10,258 nucleotides of DNA from Candidatus Thorarchaeota archaeon (GTDB lineage Archaea; Asgardarchaeota; Thorarchaeia; Thorarchaeales; Thorarchaeaceae): contig JAEORG010000206.1 in the NCBI GenBank assembly GCA_016841005.1, positions 1-10,258 on the forward strand, given 5' to 3'. Shown one piece after another: positions 1 to 6,151 of this stretch. Every line of letters starts with the position of its first letter. Positions within the stretch are counted from its first letter, which is position 1. Position numbers and translations under genes: made by a program. The notes under the pieces are model-generated. The model was not told where the DNA came from, searched no databases, and saw nothing but the letters and a program-made list of their open reading frames with translations.

Positions 1-1164
1 ATGGATACTATAGGAGTTTTGTGACTCTCTTGCGACAATCAAAGCGTCTGTATAATTTCGAAGTGTATGAATAATATTCCCCTTCAGATTCTTCTTCAAA
101 TACATCCATGCATTGTTAGAGATTAATAGAACATCGATTTGCTTCAACACAGGCTCTAGATGCTTGAGACCTCTTTCAAGGAATGGTACCGAACAGCGAT
201 ATACAATAGGAATGGAGTTACTCCTTGCAAATGCACTTATTGTGGAGGCAACTTCAGTAAAGACTTCCCCAAGATAGACCACTCGCGTTTTTTCAAACTT
301 CGACCATGGTACTTGAGAAGGTGTAGTAATCGATAGCGCGGATGCTGTACCAACCCCAATCAGAGTTCTTGACCCTTTTTGATCATTTATCAAAACAGTT
401 TCATTAGTGACCTTTCCATCCTCGACTGATATATTCGTTACATCAACTTCCTTCTGAATCAAATTGGAGATTAGGTTCCATCCGTCTTGATTGTTACCAA
501 CCGTGGACACAAATGTAACTGATTTACCACGTTCTGCAAGAGTTTTAGATAGACTGATACTAGGTCCTCCAGGATATCGTACAGGAATGTCGCAACTTAT
601 GCTACTATTCGGATTAGGCAACTTAGTACAGGATATTTTAGTGTAATATGCAGAAGCTCCAAAAATCAAGAAGTCAGGTTTCACATATTCTTTTGAGCTG
701 CTACGCATGGCATTTGCCTGAGCTTTGGTAAATATGTCTTGAAGAGAGGAGCTGGATATCTCGAGATCCCGAAATAAAGACACAATATGAGTCAAGTAAT
801 CCTCTAGAAGGTATGAGGTCAGTTCGCGCACATCGGACGGTAAACCCTCAAAGAAAATCCTAGCGAAACTCCATCCTGTCTTGGTCAGCTCATGAATAAC
901 TACTCGTTTACCTTCGTGTATAGCGCTACTACTGGTCACCAATCCAGCATTCTTTAAAGCTGAAAGATAAGCCAAAATACTCTTGTTTGAGTGGGGCAAC
1001 TTCTCCACAAGATCTCTCTGAAGGACTTTTCCGTCTTTGTCAAAACTTGAGAGTATTGGTGCAGCAACTTTAGGCGCGAGAATAGTTTTGATGAATGCTT
1101 GTTTTTTGGTTAAATCGTGTGGAAGAAGGACAAGATAAGGAAGGAAACGTGATTTTGACAGCAT
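1..1164 (-). CDS. HTH-PfkB fusion: winged-helix domain plus ribokinase-like domain (partial, 3' end outside window)
   Basis: The minus-strand frame is open from ATG at 1164 to the left edge (388 codons, no stop). A perfect SD (GGAGGT, 1172-1177) sits 7 bases before the ATG and decides the start. Residues about 30-105 look like a winged helix-turn-helix: an 'LPHSNKSILAYLSALKNAGLV' type recognition pattern followed by a wing. A helical linker follows. From about residue 164 a PfkB/ribokinase fold begins, with the strand 'DFLIFGAS', the 'PGGP' loop at 198-201 and 'STVGNNQDG' at 220-228. The C-terminal third, which would carry the ATP-site GAGD motif and catalytic Asp, lies outside the window, so activity cannot be judged. 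The Asn usual after the GG pair in this family appears to be replaced by Ser, which may favour sensing over catalysis. HTH-kinase fusions are known in other settings (E. coli YeiI; archaeal RbkR has an unrelated kinase). Divergence from the membrane gene at 1269 suggests local regulation. The domain calls are firm; the ligand is unknown. Confidence 0.85.
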   Translation of the reverse strand, partial: MLSKSRFLPYLVLLPHDLTKKQAFIKTILAPKVAAPILSSFDKDGKVLQRDLVEKLPHSNKSILAYLSALKNAGLVTSSSAIHEGKRVVIHELTKTGWSFARIFFEGLPSDVRELTSYLLEDYLTHIVSLFRDLEISSSSLQDIFTKAQANAMRSSSKEYVKPDFLIFGASAYYTKISCTKLPNPNSSISCDIPVRYPGGPSISLSKTLAERGKSVTFVSTVGNNQDGWNLISNLIQKEVDVTNISVEDGKVTNETVLINDQKGSRTLIGVGTASALSITTPSQVPWSKFEKTRVVYLGEVFTEVASTISAFARSNSIPIVYRCSVPFLERGLKHLEPVLKQIDVLLISNNAWMYLKKNLKGNIIHTLRNYTDALIVARESQNSYSIH

Positions 1165-1171
1165 ATCTATT

Positions 1172-1195
1172 ACCTCCAGTATCTTCAAATACTGG
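1172..1195 (-). promoter_or_regulatory. Perfect 7-bp inverted repeat overlapping the SD of the HTH-PfkB gene
   Basis: The arms are CCAGTAT (1176-1182) and ATACTGG (1189-1195) around a 6-base spacer. On the minus-strand transcript the second arm runs into the GGAGGT ribosome site (1177-1172), so two G residues of the SD would be paired in the hairpin. It could be an RNA hairpin masking the ribosome site or a DNA operator used for autoregulation. The repeat is directly visible; the role is inferred. Confidence 0.5.
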
Positions 1196-1228
1196 TTGTT
1201 CCACCCATTCAGTGTACAAACTTACCTA

Positions 1229-1247
1229 TGTAGTTTACTAAACTACA
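1229..1247. promoter_or_regulatory. 19-bp palindrome, probable operator between divergent genes
   Basis: TGTAGTTTA and TAAACTACA are perfect 9-bp inverted arms around a single central C (1238). The site ends 21 bases before the ATG of the membrane gene at 1269. A TATA-like stretch for the minus-strand gene (GGTATAG, about 1249-1255) abuts it, so a bound protein would cover both promoters. Perfect near-contiguous palindromes of this size are typical of dimeric HTH regulators; the adjacent HTH-PfkB protein is the obvious candidate. Confidence 0.6.
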
Positions 1248-1268
1248 CTATACCTAGAGGTAAAGAAA

Positions 1269-2057
1269 ATGTCAAACTTTCCAAATTCGAAAGCATATCC
1301 ATGGGTACTTACAGGGATTTTTGCAGCTGTTCATACAGTTCTAAGTATTATTCCAGCATTTCCTGGAGTAGGAGGAGGAGCTATATCGTTAGGAATGATA
1401 TCAGGGCCTCTTGTGGGATACCTTCTCGGCCCAATATATGGAACAATTTCTGTTCTTATCGGCTCAATCATCGGGCTTTGGGCAAATCCAACAACTCCAA
1501 TACTAGGAATATTTACTGTGATACCACCAACTGTTGGTGCATTTGCTGCTGCAAGTGTTCGTGCGAAGAAATCTATTCTTGTACCAGTTCTAATTGCATA
1601 TGGTTTCCTACTCTTCTTGATAGGACCAATTGGGCAATTCACATTTCAATTTCTCTGGCTACATCTAGTCGCAATTTTGCTTGCCTTATTAATGATGATT
1701 CCAAAACTACGAGATTCGTTTGACATGCCAGAGTCTACACCAATAAACTATGCATTTCTACTAATTTCATTTTGGATTCTTAGCTTTGTTGCTGTTATGG
1801 CTGACCATGCAGTAGGAGCAGGTATTGGAGTGTCATATTTTCATTATGTGCTTGGATTTTCAGCATCGGATCTTGAATTTGTTTTCATGACTATTGTACT
1901 TCCGATTTATCCAATCGAAAGGATTGTTATGGCCACTATTCTAGCATTTGTCCTATTTGCATTAGATAGAACTCTTGCTAAGAGTGACTTTAAACCACCT
2001 CTCATAGGTGAAGAACAACAGAGTTTTCAAGAATTACCTAGTGATGAAATAGGTTGA
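1269..2057 (+). CDS. Polytopic membrane protein, ECF transporter S-component-like
   Basis: 262 residues starting at ATG with SD 'AGAGGT' (1256-1261) 7 bases upstream. About six hydrophobic segments span residues 10-230, including a Gly/Pro-rich stretch 'SGPLVGYLLGPIYG' near residues 46-60 that resembles the repeating G-P-L-x-G pattern of ECF substrate-binding (S) subunits. A short charged tail closes the protein. S-components capture vitamins or similar small molecules at the membrane and need a shared EcfT/EcfA energy module; none is encoded here. The protein is longer than the usual 180-200 residues, so the family call is tentative. An unrelated archaeal membrane family is the alternative. 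Its divergent neighbour is the HTH-PfkB gene, so transport and phosphorylation or sensing of one small molecule is a reasonable inference. A hairpin terminator follows. Confidence 0.55.
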   Translation: MSNFPNSKAYPWVLTGIFAAVHTVLSIIPAFPGVGGGAISLGMISGPLVGYLLGPIYGTISVLIGSIIGLWANPTTPILGIFTVIPPTVGAFAAASVRAKKSILVPVLIAYGFLLFLIGPIGQFTFQFLWLHLVAILLALLMMIPKLRDSFDMPESTPINYAFLLISFWILSFVAVMADHAVGAGIGVSYFHYVLGFSASDLEFVFMTIVLPIYPIERIVMATILAFVLFALDRTLAKSDFKPPLIGEEQQSFQELPSDEIG

Positions 2058-2084
2058 TTTCAGGAGAGAAGCATTTACATATCA

Positions 2085-2127
2085 CAGATGGAGTTCTATT
2101 GAACTCTATCTGATTTCCTTTTTCATT
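2085..2127 (+). terminator. Hairpin plus T-rich tail after the membrane transporter gene
   Basis: A 12-bp stem (2085-2096 with 2101-2112, one G-U pair) closes a TATT loop and is followed by T-rich sequence (ATTTCCTTTTTCATTT). It begins 28 bases after the stop at 2057. The layout is that of an intrinsic terminator; in archaea the T-rich tract alone may be what terminates. Confidence 0.6.
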
Positions 2128-2178
2128 TCTCAATACATTGTTGGCATTAGAACGAAGCTTCATATGCTTTCATGCCAG

Positions 2179-2212
2179 TTTTATACATGGAACGGGGGTT
2201 TCGGAACCGTTC
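2179..2212 (+). promoter_or_regulatory. TATA-like box and adjacent interrupted palindrome upstream of slipin gene
   Basis: TTTTATAC at 2179-2186 fits an archaeal TATA box, predicting a transcription start near 2207-2212 and a leader of about 40 bases. Just downstream, GAACGG (2190-2195) and CCGTTC (2207-2212) form a perfect 6-bp inverted repeat with inner TT/AA pairing around TCGG. It lies between box and start site, where a repressor could act; that role is inferred. Confidence 0.45.
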
Positions 2213-2249
2213 AACCTAACATGTCTAGGTTATCAGGAGTAACAGAATA

Positions 2250-3083
2250 TTGCAATTAGAAGCATTTTGGTTTGGAATGACGTTCCTATTGATAGTAATC
2301 GCCTTCTTTGCGTTGATGTTCATCGCAAGTGGTATCAAAGTATTGAAGGAGTGGGAGCGAGTAGCCATTCTACGTCTCGGTAAATTCAAACATATCCGAG
2401 GCCCTGGGATAATTTGGGTAACACCATTTCTTGACAAAGTAGCAATGAAGGTGTCCCTTAGGCTTCTTACTTACGCGTTTAAGACCGAGCGTTCATTGAC
2501 GAAGGATAATGTCCCGGTAGTTGTTGATGCTGTAATGTATTTCCGCGTCATAGATGTTGAGAAAGCAATTCTTAGCGTGGAAAGATACACTGTTGCAGTG
2601 GAACTAGCTGCTCAGACTACACTCAGAGAGACCACTGGTAAGGTGACTCTAGATGAACTGTTATCAGATAGAGATAGAATCGCTACACATCTACAGGAAC
2701 TGATTGATGAGAAGACAGAACATTGGGGTGTAAAAGTCACCGCTGTCGAAATACGAGATGTTGTGATTCCTACTCAATTACAGGATGCAATGAGTAGAGA
2801 AGCTCAGGCAGAACGTGAACGCCGTGCAAGAGTCACTCTTGCTCAAGCAGAACTTGAAGCTTCTCAGTCGATGCTTAAGGCAGCTCAGACATATGAGCAA
2901 TCACCTGCAGGAATGACACTACGAACTTGGAATATTATGCAGGAAATTAGTAAGAATGCTAACTTAATCATCATGGTACCGACTAATATTCCAGAGGTAG
3001 GTACATCCGGTGGTATAGCAGCAGCACTGTCAGCGGGTACAAGTGGATTGAAGGTCCCTAAGAATAAGGGAACTGATACCTAA
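2250..3083 (+). CDS. Slipin/stomatin-family SPFH (band 7) membrane protein
   Basis: 277 residues. One N-terminal membrane segment (about 6-28) is followed by an SPFH/PHB domain (about 30-180) with the hallmark 'EWERVAILRLGKF', 'RGPG' (50-53), 'TPFLDKV', 'TKDNVPVVVDAV', 'AQTTLRE', 'LLSDRD' and 'WGVKVTAVEIRDV' stretches. A coiled coil 'AQAERERRARV' (from about residue 186) and a hydrophobic C-terminal segment end the protein. Length matches archaeal slipins such as Pyrococcus PH1511 (about 266 residues). These proteins oligomerise on the membrane and organise microdomains, usually with an NfeD partner, which here lies immediately downstream in the same operon. The start is taken as TTG 2250, 10 bases after GGAG (2236-2239). 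An in-frame ATG at 2277 has no SD and would cut into the membrane segment. Family call very secure. Confidence 0.93.
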   Translation: MQLEAFWFGMTFLLIVIAFFALMFIASGIKVLKEWERVAILRLGKFKHIRGPGIIWVTPFLDKVAMKVSLRLLTYAFKTERSLTKDNVPVVVDAVMYFRVIDVEKAILSVERYTVAVELAAQTTLRETTGKVTLDELLSDRDRIATHLQELIDEKTEHWGVKVTAVEIRDVVIPTQLQDAMSREAQAERERRARVTLAQAELEASQSMLKAAQTYEQSPAGMTLRTWNIMQEISKNANLIIMVPTNIPEVGTSGGIAAALSAGTSGLKVPKNKGTDT

Positions 3084-3104
3084 TCCCAATTGTCGAATAA
3101 AACA

Positions 3105-3120
3105 GGAGGTAAAGAATATA
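3105..3120 (+). promoter_or_regulatory. Strong SD of the NfeD gene pointing to an AUA start
   Basis: GGAGG (3105-3109) is followed after 8 bases by ATA (3118-3120) in frame with the NfeD-like gene. The first in-frame ATG (3148) is 38 bases away and has no SD of its own. No in-frame ATG, GTG or TTG lies between. The strong site so close behind the slipin stop argues for initiation at about 3118. Confidence 0.5.
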
Positions 3121-3819
3121 GACGCTTGGATCAAAATCCTCGTCGTCATGGTACTTATGTCAGCATTGAGTCTAGTGCTCGGAATGATTGTGTTCAATCC
3201 TTTCTATGGACTGATTCTTGTTGGCATAATCCTAACCCTAATGGTATTGACTGTAGATCCAGCAACAGGTAAAGCTATGGCACAGGTCACAATCCCAATT
3301 GTGATTATTCTGTTCGTCTTCGAGATGATTCTCTTTGGCACAGATTTTGTGTTTGATCCTCTGATGATATTTGTTGTTGGAGCTATCCTCTACATGATGT
3401 TCGCTATGTTCACAGGCGGAGGAGGCATTATAGAGGGAGGCTTTATTGATGCTAAGCTTTCATTGAAGCTATTTCCAATCTATGGAGTTGCTATAATCAT
3501 AGCATGGTTTCTTGACCCAACTGGACATATGCCTGTGTACATAATGGTAGGAACGATCTTTAGTCTGATGGGGCTATACATGGTTTTTCTAAGAAACTAT
3601 GACAAATGGCCTCAATATGAATATGGCAAGATGCGTGACATTATTGCAATAACAGACATCAATCCTAAGGGTAAGGTCAAGTCAGGCGCTGAAATATGGT
3701 GGGCAAAGACAACTGGTCCTCCGATTCCAGCTGGCGAAAGAGTGAGGGTATTAGGCCTCTCTGGAATGACCATGATAGTCGCCAAAGAGGTTGCAAGTGA
3801 ACTACCTTTTGAGCAATAA
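3118..3819 (+). CDS. NfeD-like membrane protein, partner of the slipin
   Basis: From the proposed AUA start the product is 233 residues; from the first ATG (3148) it is 223. The N-terminal two thirds hold about five or six hydrophobic segments. The last 60 or so residues form an NfeD C-terminal OB-fold with the family pattern 'DINPKGKVKSGAEIWWA', 'IPAGERVRVLGLSGMTM' and 'VAKEV'. There is no N-terminal ClpP-like serine protease domain, so this belongs with the short NfeD forms rather than the protease form such as PH1510. It follows the slipin gene by 34 bases (64 from the ATG), the standard slipin-NfeD order, and should act with it in membrane organisation. The choice of 3118 rests on SD spacing and on the extra residues (DAWIKILVV) leading smoothly into the first membrane helix. 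The alternative is ATG 3148 with weak initiation. Confidence 0.85.
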   Translation: MDAWIKILVVMVLMSALSLVLGMIVFNPFYGLILVGIILTLMVLTVDPATGKAMAQVTIPIVIILFVFEMILFGTDFVFDPLMIFVVGAILYMMFAMFTGGGGIIEGGFIDAKLSLKLFPIYGVAIIIAWFLDPTGHMPVYIMVGTIFSLMGLYMVFLRNYDKWPQYEYGKMRDIIAITDINPKGKVKSGAEIWWAKTTGPPIPAGERVRVLGLSGMTMIVAKEVASELPFEQ

Positions 3820-3839
3820 ATATAGAAAAATGGGGAACA

Positions 3840-3870
3840 GGGATGGTTTTACCACCCCTTCCTCTTATTT
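3840..3870. terminator. Probable bidirectional terminator between convergent genes
   Basis: GGGATGG (3840-3846) pairs with CCACCCC (3852-3858) with one A-C mismatch around a TTTTA loop. T-rich sequence follows on the plus strand (TTCCTCTTATTT). On the minus strand, 'CCCCATTTTTC' (about 3826-3836) follows the hairpin. It sits 20 bases after the NfeD stop and just beyond the protease stop, so it can serve both. Confidence 0.5.
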
Positions 3871-4770
3871 GTTGAACTTTTTCAGTTGCAACAAAATCCA
3901 CAGAATTGACAATCCAAATAAGAATCCAATTATTGTTGTGATTCCCCATTCAATCTGGAATATTTCAGGAAGATTTACAGATTCTCTTGGGTAAGTTGGA
4001 AATAGTATGTATCCTATCATATTCCACGAGAAATGAAATCCAATCGGGACCCAAAGTTTGTTTCCGGACATGAAATATGAGAAGGACAGTACAACACCGC
4101 CTAGCATTATGTTGAATGTAAAAAGAACCACCAAATGAAGTGGAACTGTACCTACAGGTGCCCACCAAGCAAAGTGTAGTATAGAGAAAATGAAGGAACT
4201 AATTATAATTCCCTTCCCCTGACCCCAAAGATCTACCATCTTAGGCATCATATAACCTCGGTAAGCCAATTCTTCAAAGAAAGCAGTTGGTACAGTAATT
4301 ATTATTTCAGAGGCAATTAAATCTCCGGTAATCTCGATTGACGGGCGTAAGTCCCCACCAAACATCCAAGCAATAATGACAACTAAAGCTGATGCAAACG
4401 CACCAGCAAGTAAACCAATACCGAGATGAGGAAAGAGCTGCGTATCTTCAAGAGCTGCGCCAATGTCGCCTATATTGGATTTCCCGTCCAATTTTAGAAA
4501 ATACAACACGACAAAGTAAGTCAAACCAAAATTAAGGAAAAAGAGTGCAGTTCCAATAAGACCGTACATCGATGTCCCAATAAATGGTGTAGTTAGTAGA
4601 GGGGATAACATCACAATGAGGGCCATTAATCCAGTGAAAATTGTAACTCGAAATAATGGAGAATCGTCGCTAATGCTCATTTTATTATCATGAGATTCAA
4701 AATAGTTCTCAGTTAAAACTTGTCCGATGGATAGACACGCGAAGCTATTATCTATAATTGTCGCGTTCAT
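3865..4770 (-). CDS. CPBP-family intramembrane glutamic endopeptidase (Abi/Rce1-like)
   Basis: 301 residues with about eight hydrophobic segments after a 35-40 residue soluble N-terminus. The CPBP motifs are all present: E166-E167-x3-R171 (FFEELAYRGY), H199 in 'FSILHFAWW', and H246-x3-N250 in 'GFHFSWN'. These residues form the catalytic site of Rce1-type membrane proteases, which cut membrane-anchored or prenylated substrates. In bacteria and archaea the substrates are mostly unknown, and some members serve in bacteriocin immunity. Neither ATG 4770 nor the alternative ATG 4680 (residue 31) has a clear SD. The shorter form would still keep all membrane segments, so the start is uncertain. The gene stands alone on the minus strand, convergent with NfeD and divergent from the HEAT gene. 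Confidence 0.88.
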   Translation of the reverse strand: MNATIIDNSFACLSIGQVLTENYFESHDNKMSISDDSPLFRVTIFTGLMALIVMLSPLLTTPFIGTSMYGLIGTALFFLNFGLTYFVVLYFLKLDGKSNIGDIGAALEDTQLFPHLGIGLLAGAFASALVVIIAWMFGGDLRPSIEITGDLIASEIIITVPTAFFEELAYRGYMMPKMVDLWGQGKGIIISSFIFSILHFAWWAPVGTVPLHLVVLFTFNIMLGGVVLSFSYFMSGNKLWVPIGFHFSWNMIGYILFPTYPRESVNLPEIFQIEWGITTIIGFLFGLSILWILLQLKKFNK

Positions 4771-4773
4771 AAA

Positions 4774-4812
4774 ACTACTTCATAGAGTGTGAAATTTGTG
4801 GTGCGAAGTAGT
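4774..4812. repeat. 8-bp inverted repeat upstream of the CPBP protease gene
   Basis: ACTACTTC (4774-4781) and GAAGTAGT (4805-4812) are perfect inverted copies separated by 23 bases, starting 3 bases upstream of the protease ATG at 4770. It could be a two-site operator or a long-loop stem in the leader. The repeat is visible; a function is not demonstrated. Confidence 0.35.
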
Positions 4813-4897
4813 CTGAGTATCATCAAAAAATATCAATACATGGGGCCAACTCATTTAAGTAGCGGAATCAAATCGACGTACACACTAGAGCATTCTG

Positions 4898-4905
4898 TAT
4901 ATATC
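4898..4905 (+). promoter_or_regulatory. TATA-like box of the HEAT-repeat gene
   Basis: TATATATC lies 49-56 bases before the TTG start at 4954. An archaeal start site about 25 bases downstream would give a leader of roughly 25-30 bases that contains the SD (GGAGTGATC, 4941-4949). Confidence 0.5.
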
Positions 4906-4953
4906 TATAACAGAAAAATCTGGAAAGACCACACTGTAACGGAGTGATCATCC

Positions 4954-6147
4954 TTGTCTGAAACCCGAAGAATGTTGCTAGACTTCCAAACTGAAGAAGT
5001 TGGAAGAAAAGCTAGGTCAAGCCAAAAGATAAGAGATGCGCTTATCAAAGCAATTTCAGATACATCGGACATTGTACGACAGCGAGCGTTGATTGCGACT
5101 ATGGATTTGGCAGACCCAACAATAGTGAAAGACATTGTGAAAGCGTTAAAGGATGATGAAGAAGAAGTACGAATTACTGCTGCTGAAGTTTTGGCTTGGT
5201 ATCAACAACCTAGTACAATACCCAATTTCTTAGAAGGCCTTAAAGATCCCAGCACTTGGGTGAGATCACACTGCGCAAATGGCCTCTCAAAATTAATAAG
5301 CGGCCCAATTTGGGCAAGGTTATCAGAAATAAAAATAGATGAGATACTTTCTGATTTTCCTGAAAAGGATGAAGAACAAATCAGAGAATTCTTGATTGAT
5401 ATTAAAGTAAGGTCAGATCAGCTTGACAGATTCATGAGATGGCGAAAAGCAAACTTCGAAGTTGAAATTGATACAAGTATTATTGAGGAGATGGAATCAG
5501 GTCCGATAATTCTTGAAGGGGCGGAGGCTTCAGCTGCACCACTCTTACCAAAACCAACTGGCATTTCACAGGAGGTAGAGGAAATTCTATCTGAATTACC
5601 AGAAGAGATTCTAGCTACACTACCAGAAGAGGACCTAAAACGTCTTACACCCAGAACTGCCAGAGAATTAGTAGATTCACTATTAGGCTCACTAGCTGAT
5701 ACAAAAGAGAAAGAACCAAAGAAAAAGAAAGTACGAGTCAGAAAGGTAAAGAAAGTAAAGAAAACGAGTGGTCCAACAAAGGAAGAACTTCTTGAGCAAA
5801 TACCAGAGGAAGTGAAAGCGAGTCTACCAGAAGATGTATTGTCCGAACTCTCTGTTGAAGAACTAGAAGCAGTTGTTGCTTCAAGTTCAGAATCTGGCGC
5901 ATCTGTAATCGAGGAATCAGAAGAGGCAGACAAAGAATCTAGAAAAAAGGAAAAGAAATCAAAGAAAACCCTTTCTAAAGAAGAGGATGAGAGATTTAAT
6001 GCTCTATCAGATAAGTTCGGAGAGGACAAAGCAGAGATACTCATTAGTGTTCCAGAGGAGATGCTTTCTGGTATACCAGATGATCAGATTCAGGAAATGG
6101 ACTTGGATTCTTTGAAAGATTTAGCAGATGCATTGGAGCCAAGGTAG
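4954..6147 (+). CDS. HEAT-repeat protein with three LPEE-type C-terminal repeats
   Basis: 397 residues. The start is TTG 4954, 9 bases after GGAG in a long SD (GGAGTGATC); an ATG at residue 7 is poorly placed. Residues about 25-117 form three HEAT-like helical units, each with a D-x-x-x-x-V-R turn ('DTSDIVR', 'DDEEEVR', 'DPSTWVR'), a common protein-binding scaffold. A helical middle part contains 'EILSDFPEKDEE', which looks like a half copy of the later repeats. Three repeats of about 35 residues follow (from about 210, 278 and 361), each with two Pro-centred acidic turns (LPEE then LPE/D-D). They are separated by a very basic linker (about 250-272) and an acidic/Lys-rich linker (about 310-345). 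No signal peptide or membrane segment is seen, so it is probably cytosolic. I know no named family with this layout. It converges on the CDC48-N/VWA gene with a 4-base gap, which may point to a shared pathway. Confidence 0.8.
   Translation: MSETRRMLLDFQTEEVGRKARSSQKIRDALIKAISDTSDIVRQRALIATMDLADPTIVKDIVKALKDDEEEVRITAAEVLAWYQQPSTIPNFLEGLKDPSTWVRSHCANGLSKLISGPIWARLSEIKIDEILSDFPEKDEEQIREFLIDIKVRSDQLDRFMRWRKANFEVEIDTSIIEEMESGPIILEGAEASAAPLLPKPTGISQEVEEILSELPEEILATLPEEDLKRLTPRTARELVDSLLGSLADTKEKEPKKKKVRVRKVKKVKKTSGPTKEELLEQIPEEVKASLPEDVLSELSVEELEAVVASSSESGASVIEESEEADKESRKKEKKSKKTLSKEEDERFNALSDKFGEDKAEILISVPEEMLSGIPDDQIQEMDLDSLKDLADALEPR
5581..6138 (+). other. Three coding copies of an LPEE-type repeat
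   Basis: Copies lie at about 5581-5688, 5785-5889 and 6034-6138 within the HEAT-repeat gene. Shared pattern: E-[IL]-L-x-x-[LIV]-P-E-E-[IVM]-x-[AS]-x-[LI]-P-[ED]-[ED] followed by a Leu-rich helix. The DNA of the copies is diverged, so these are old protein repeats and not recent duplications. Confidence 0.6.
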
Positions 6148-6151
6148 ATTC

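Noticed and set aside
1196..1723. 175-codon plus-strand frame overlapping the transporter gene
   Set aside because: Cys/Ser/Asn-rich nonsense composition in another frame of a clear membrane protein gene.
3100..3150. A frameshift explaining the missing NfeD start
   Set aside because: The reading frame is continuous and the protein sequence coherent from 3118 onward; a rare start codon explains the data without an error, though an error at 3118 is not excluded.
3090..3272. 60-codon plus-strand frame at the slipin-NfeD junction
   Set aside because: Overlaps the NfeD membrane region in another frame, polar random composition, and contains the NfeD SD inside it.
5418..6044. 208-codon minus-strand open frame opposite the HEAT-repeat gene
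   Set aside because: Ser-rich translation is the mirror of the Glu/Lys/Leu-rich repeats; no domain, no SD, and the plus-strand product has clear repeats.
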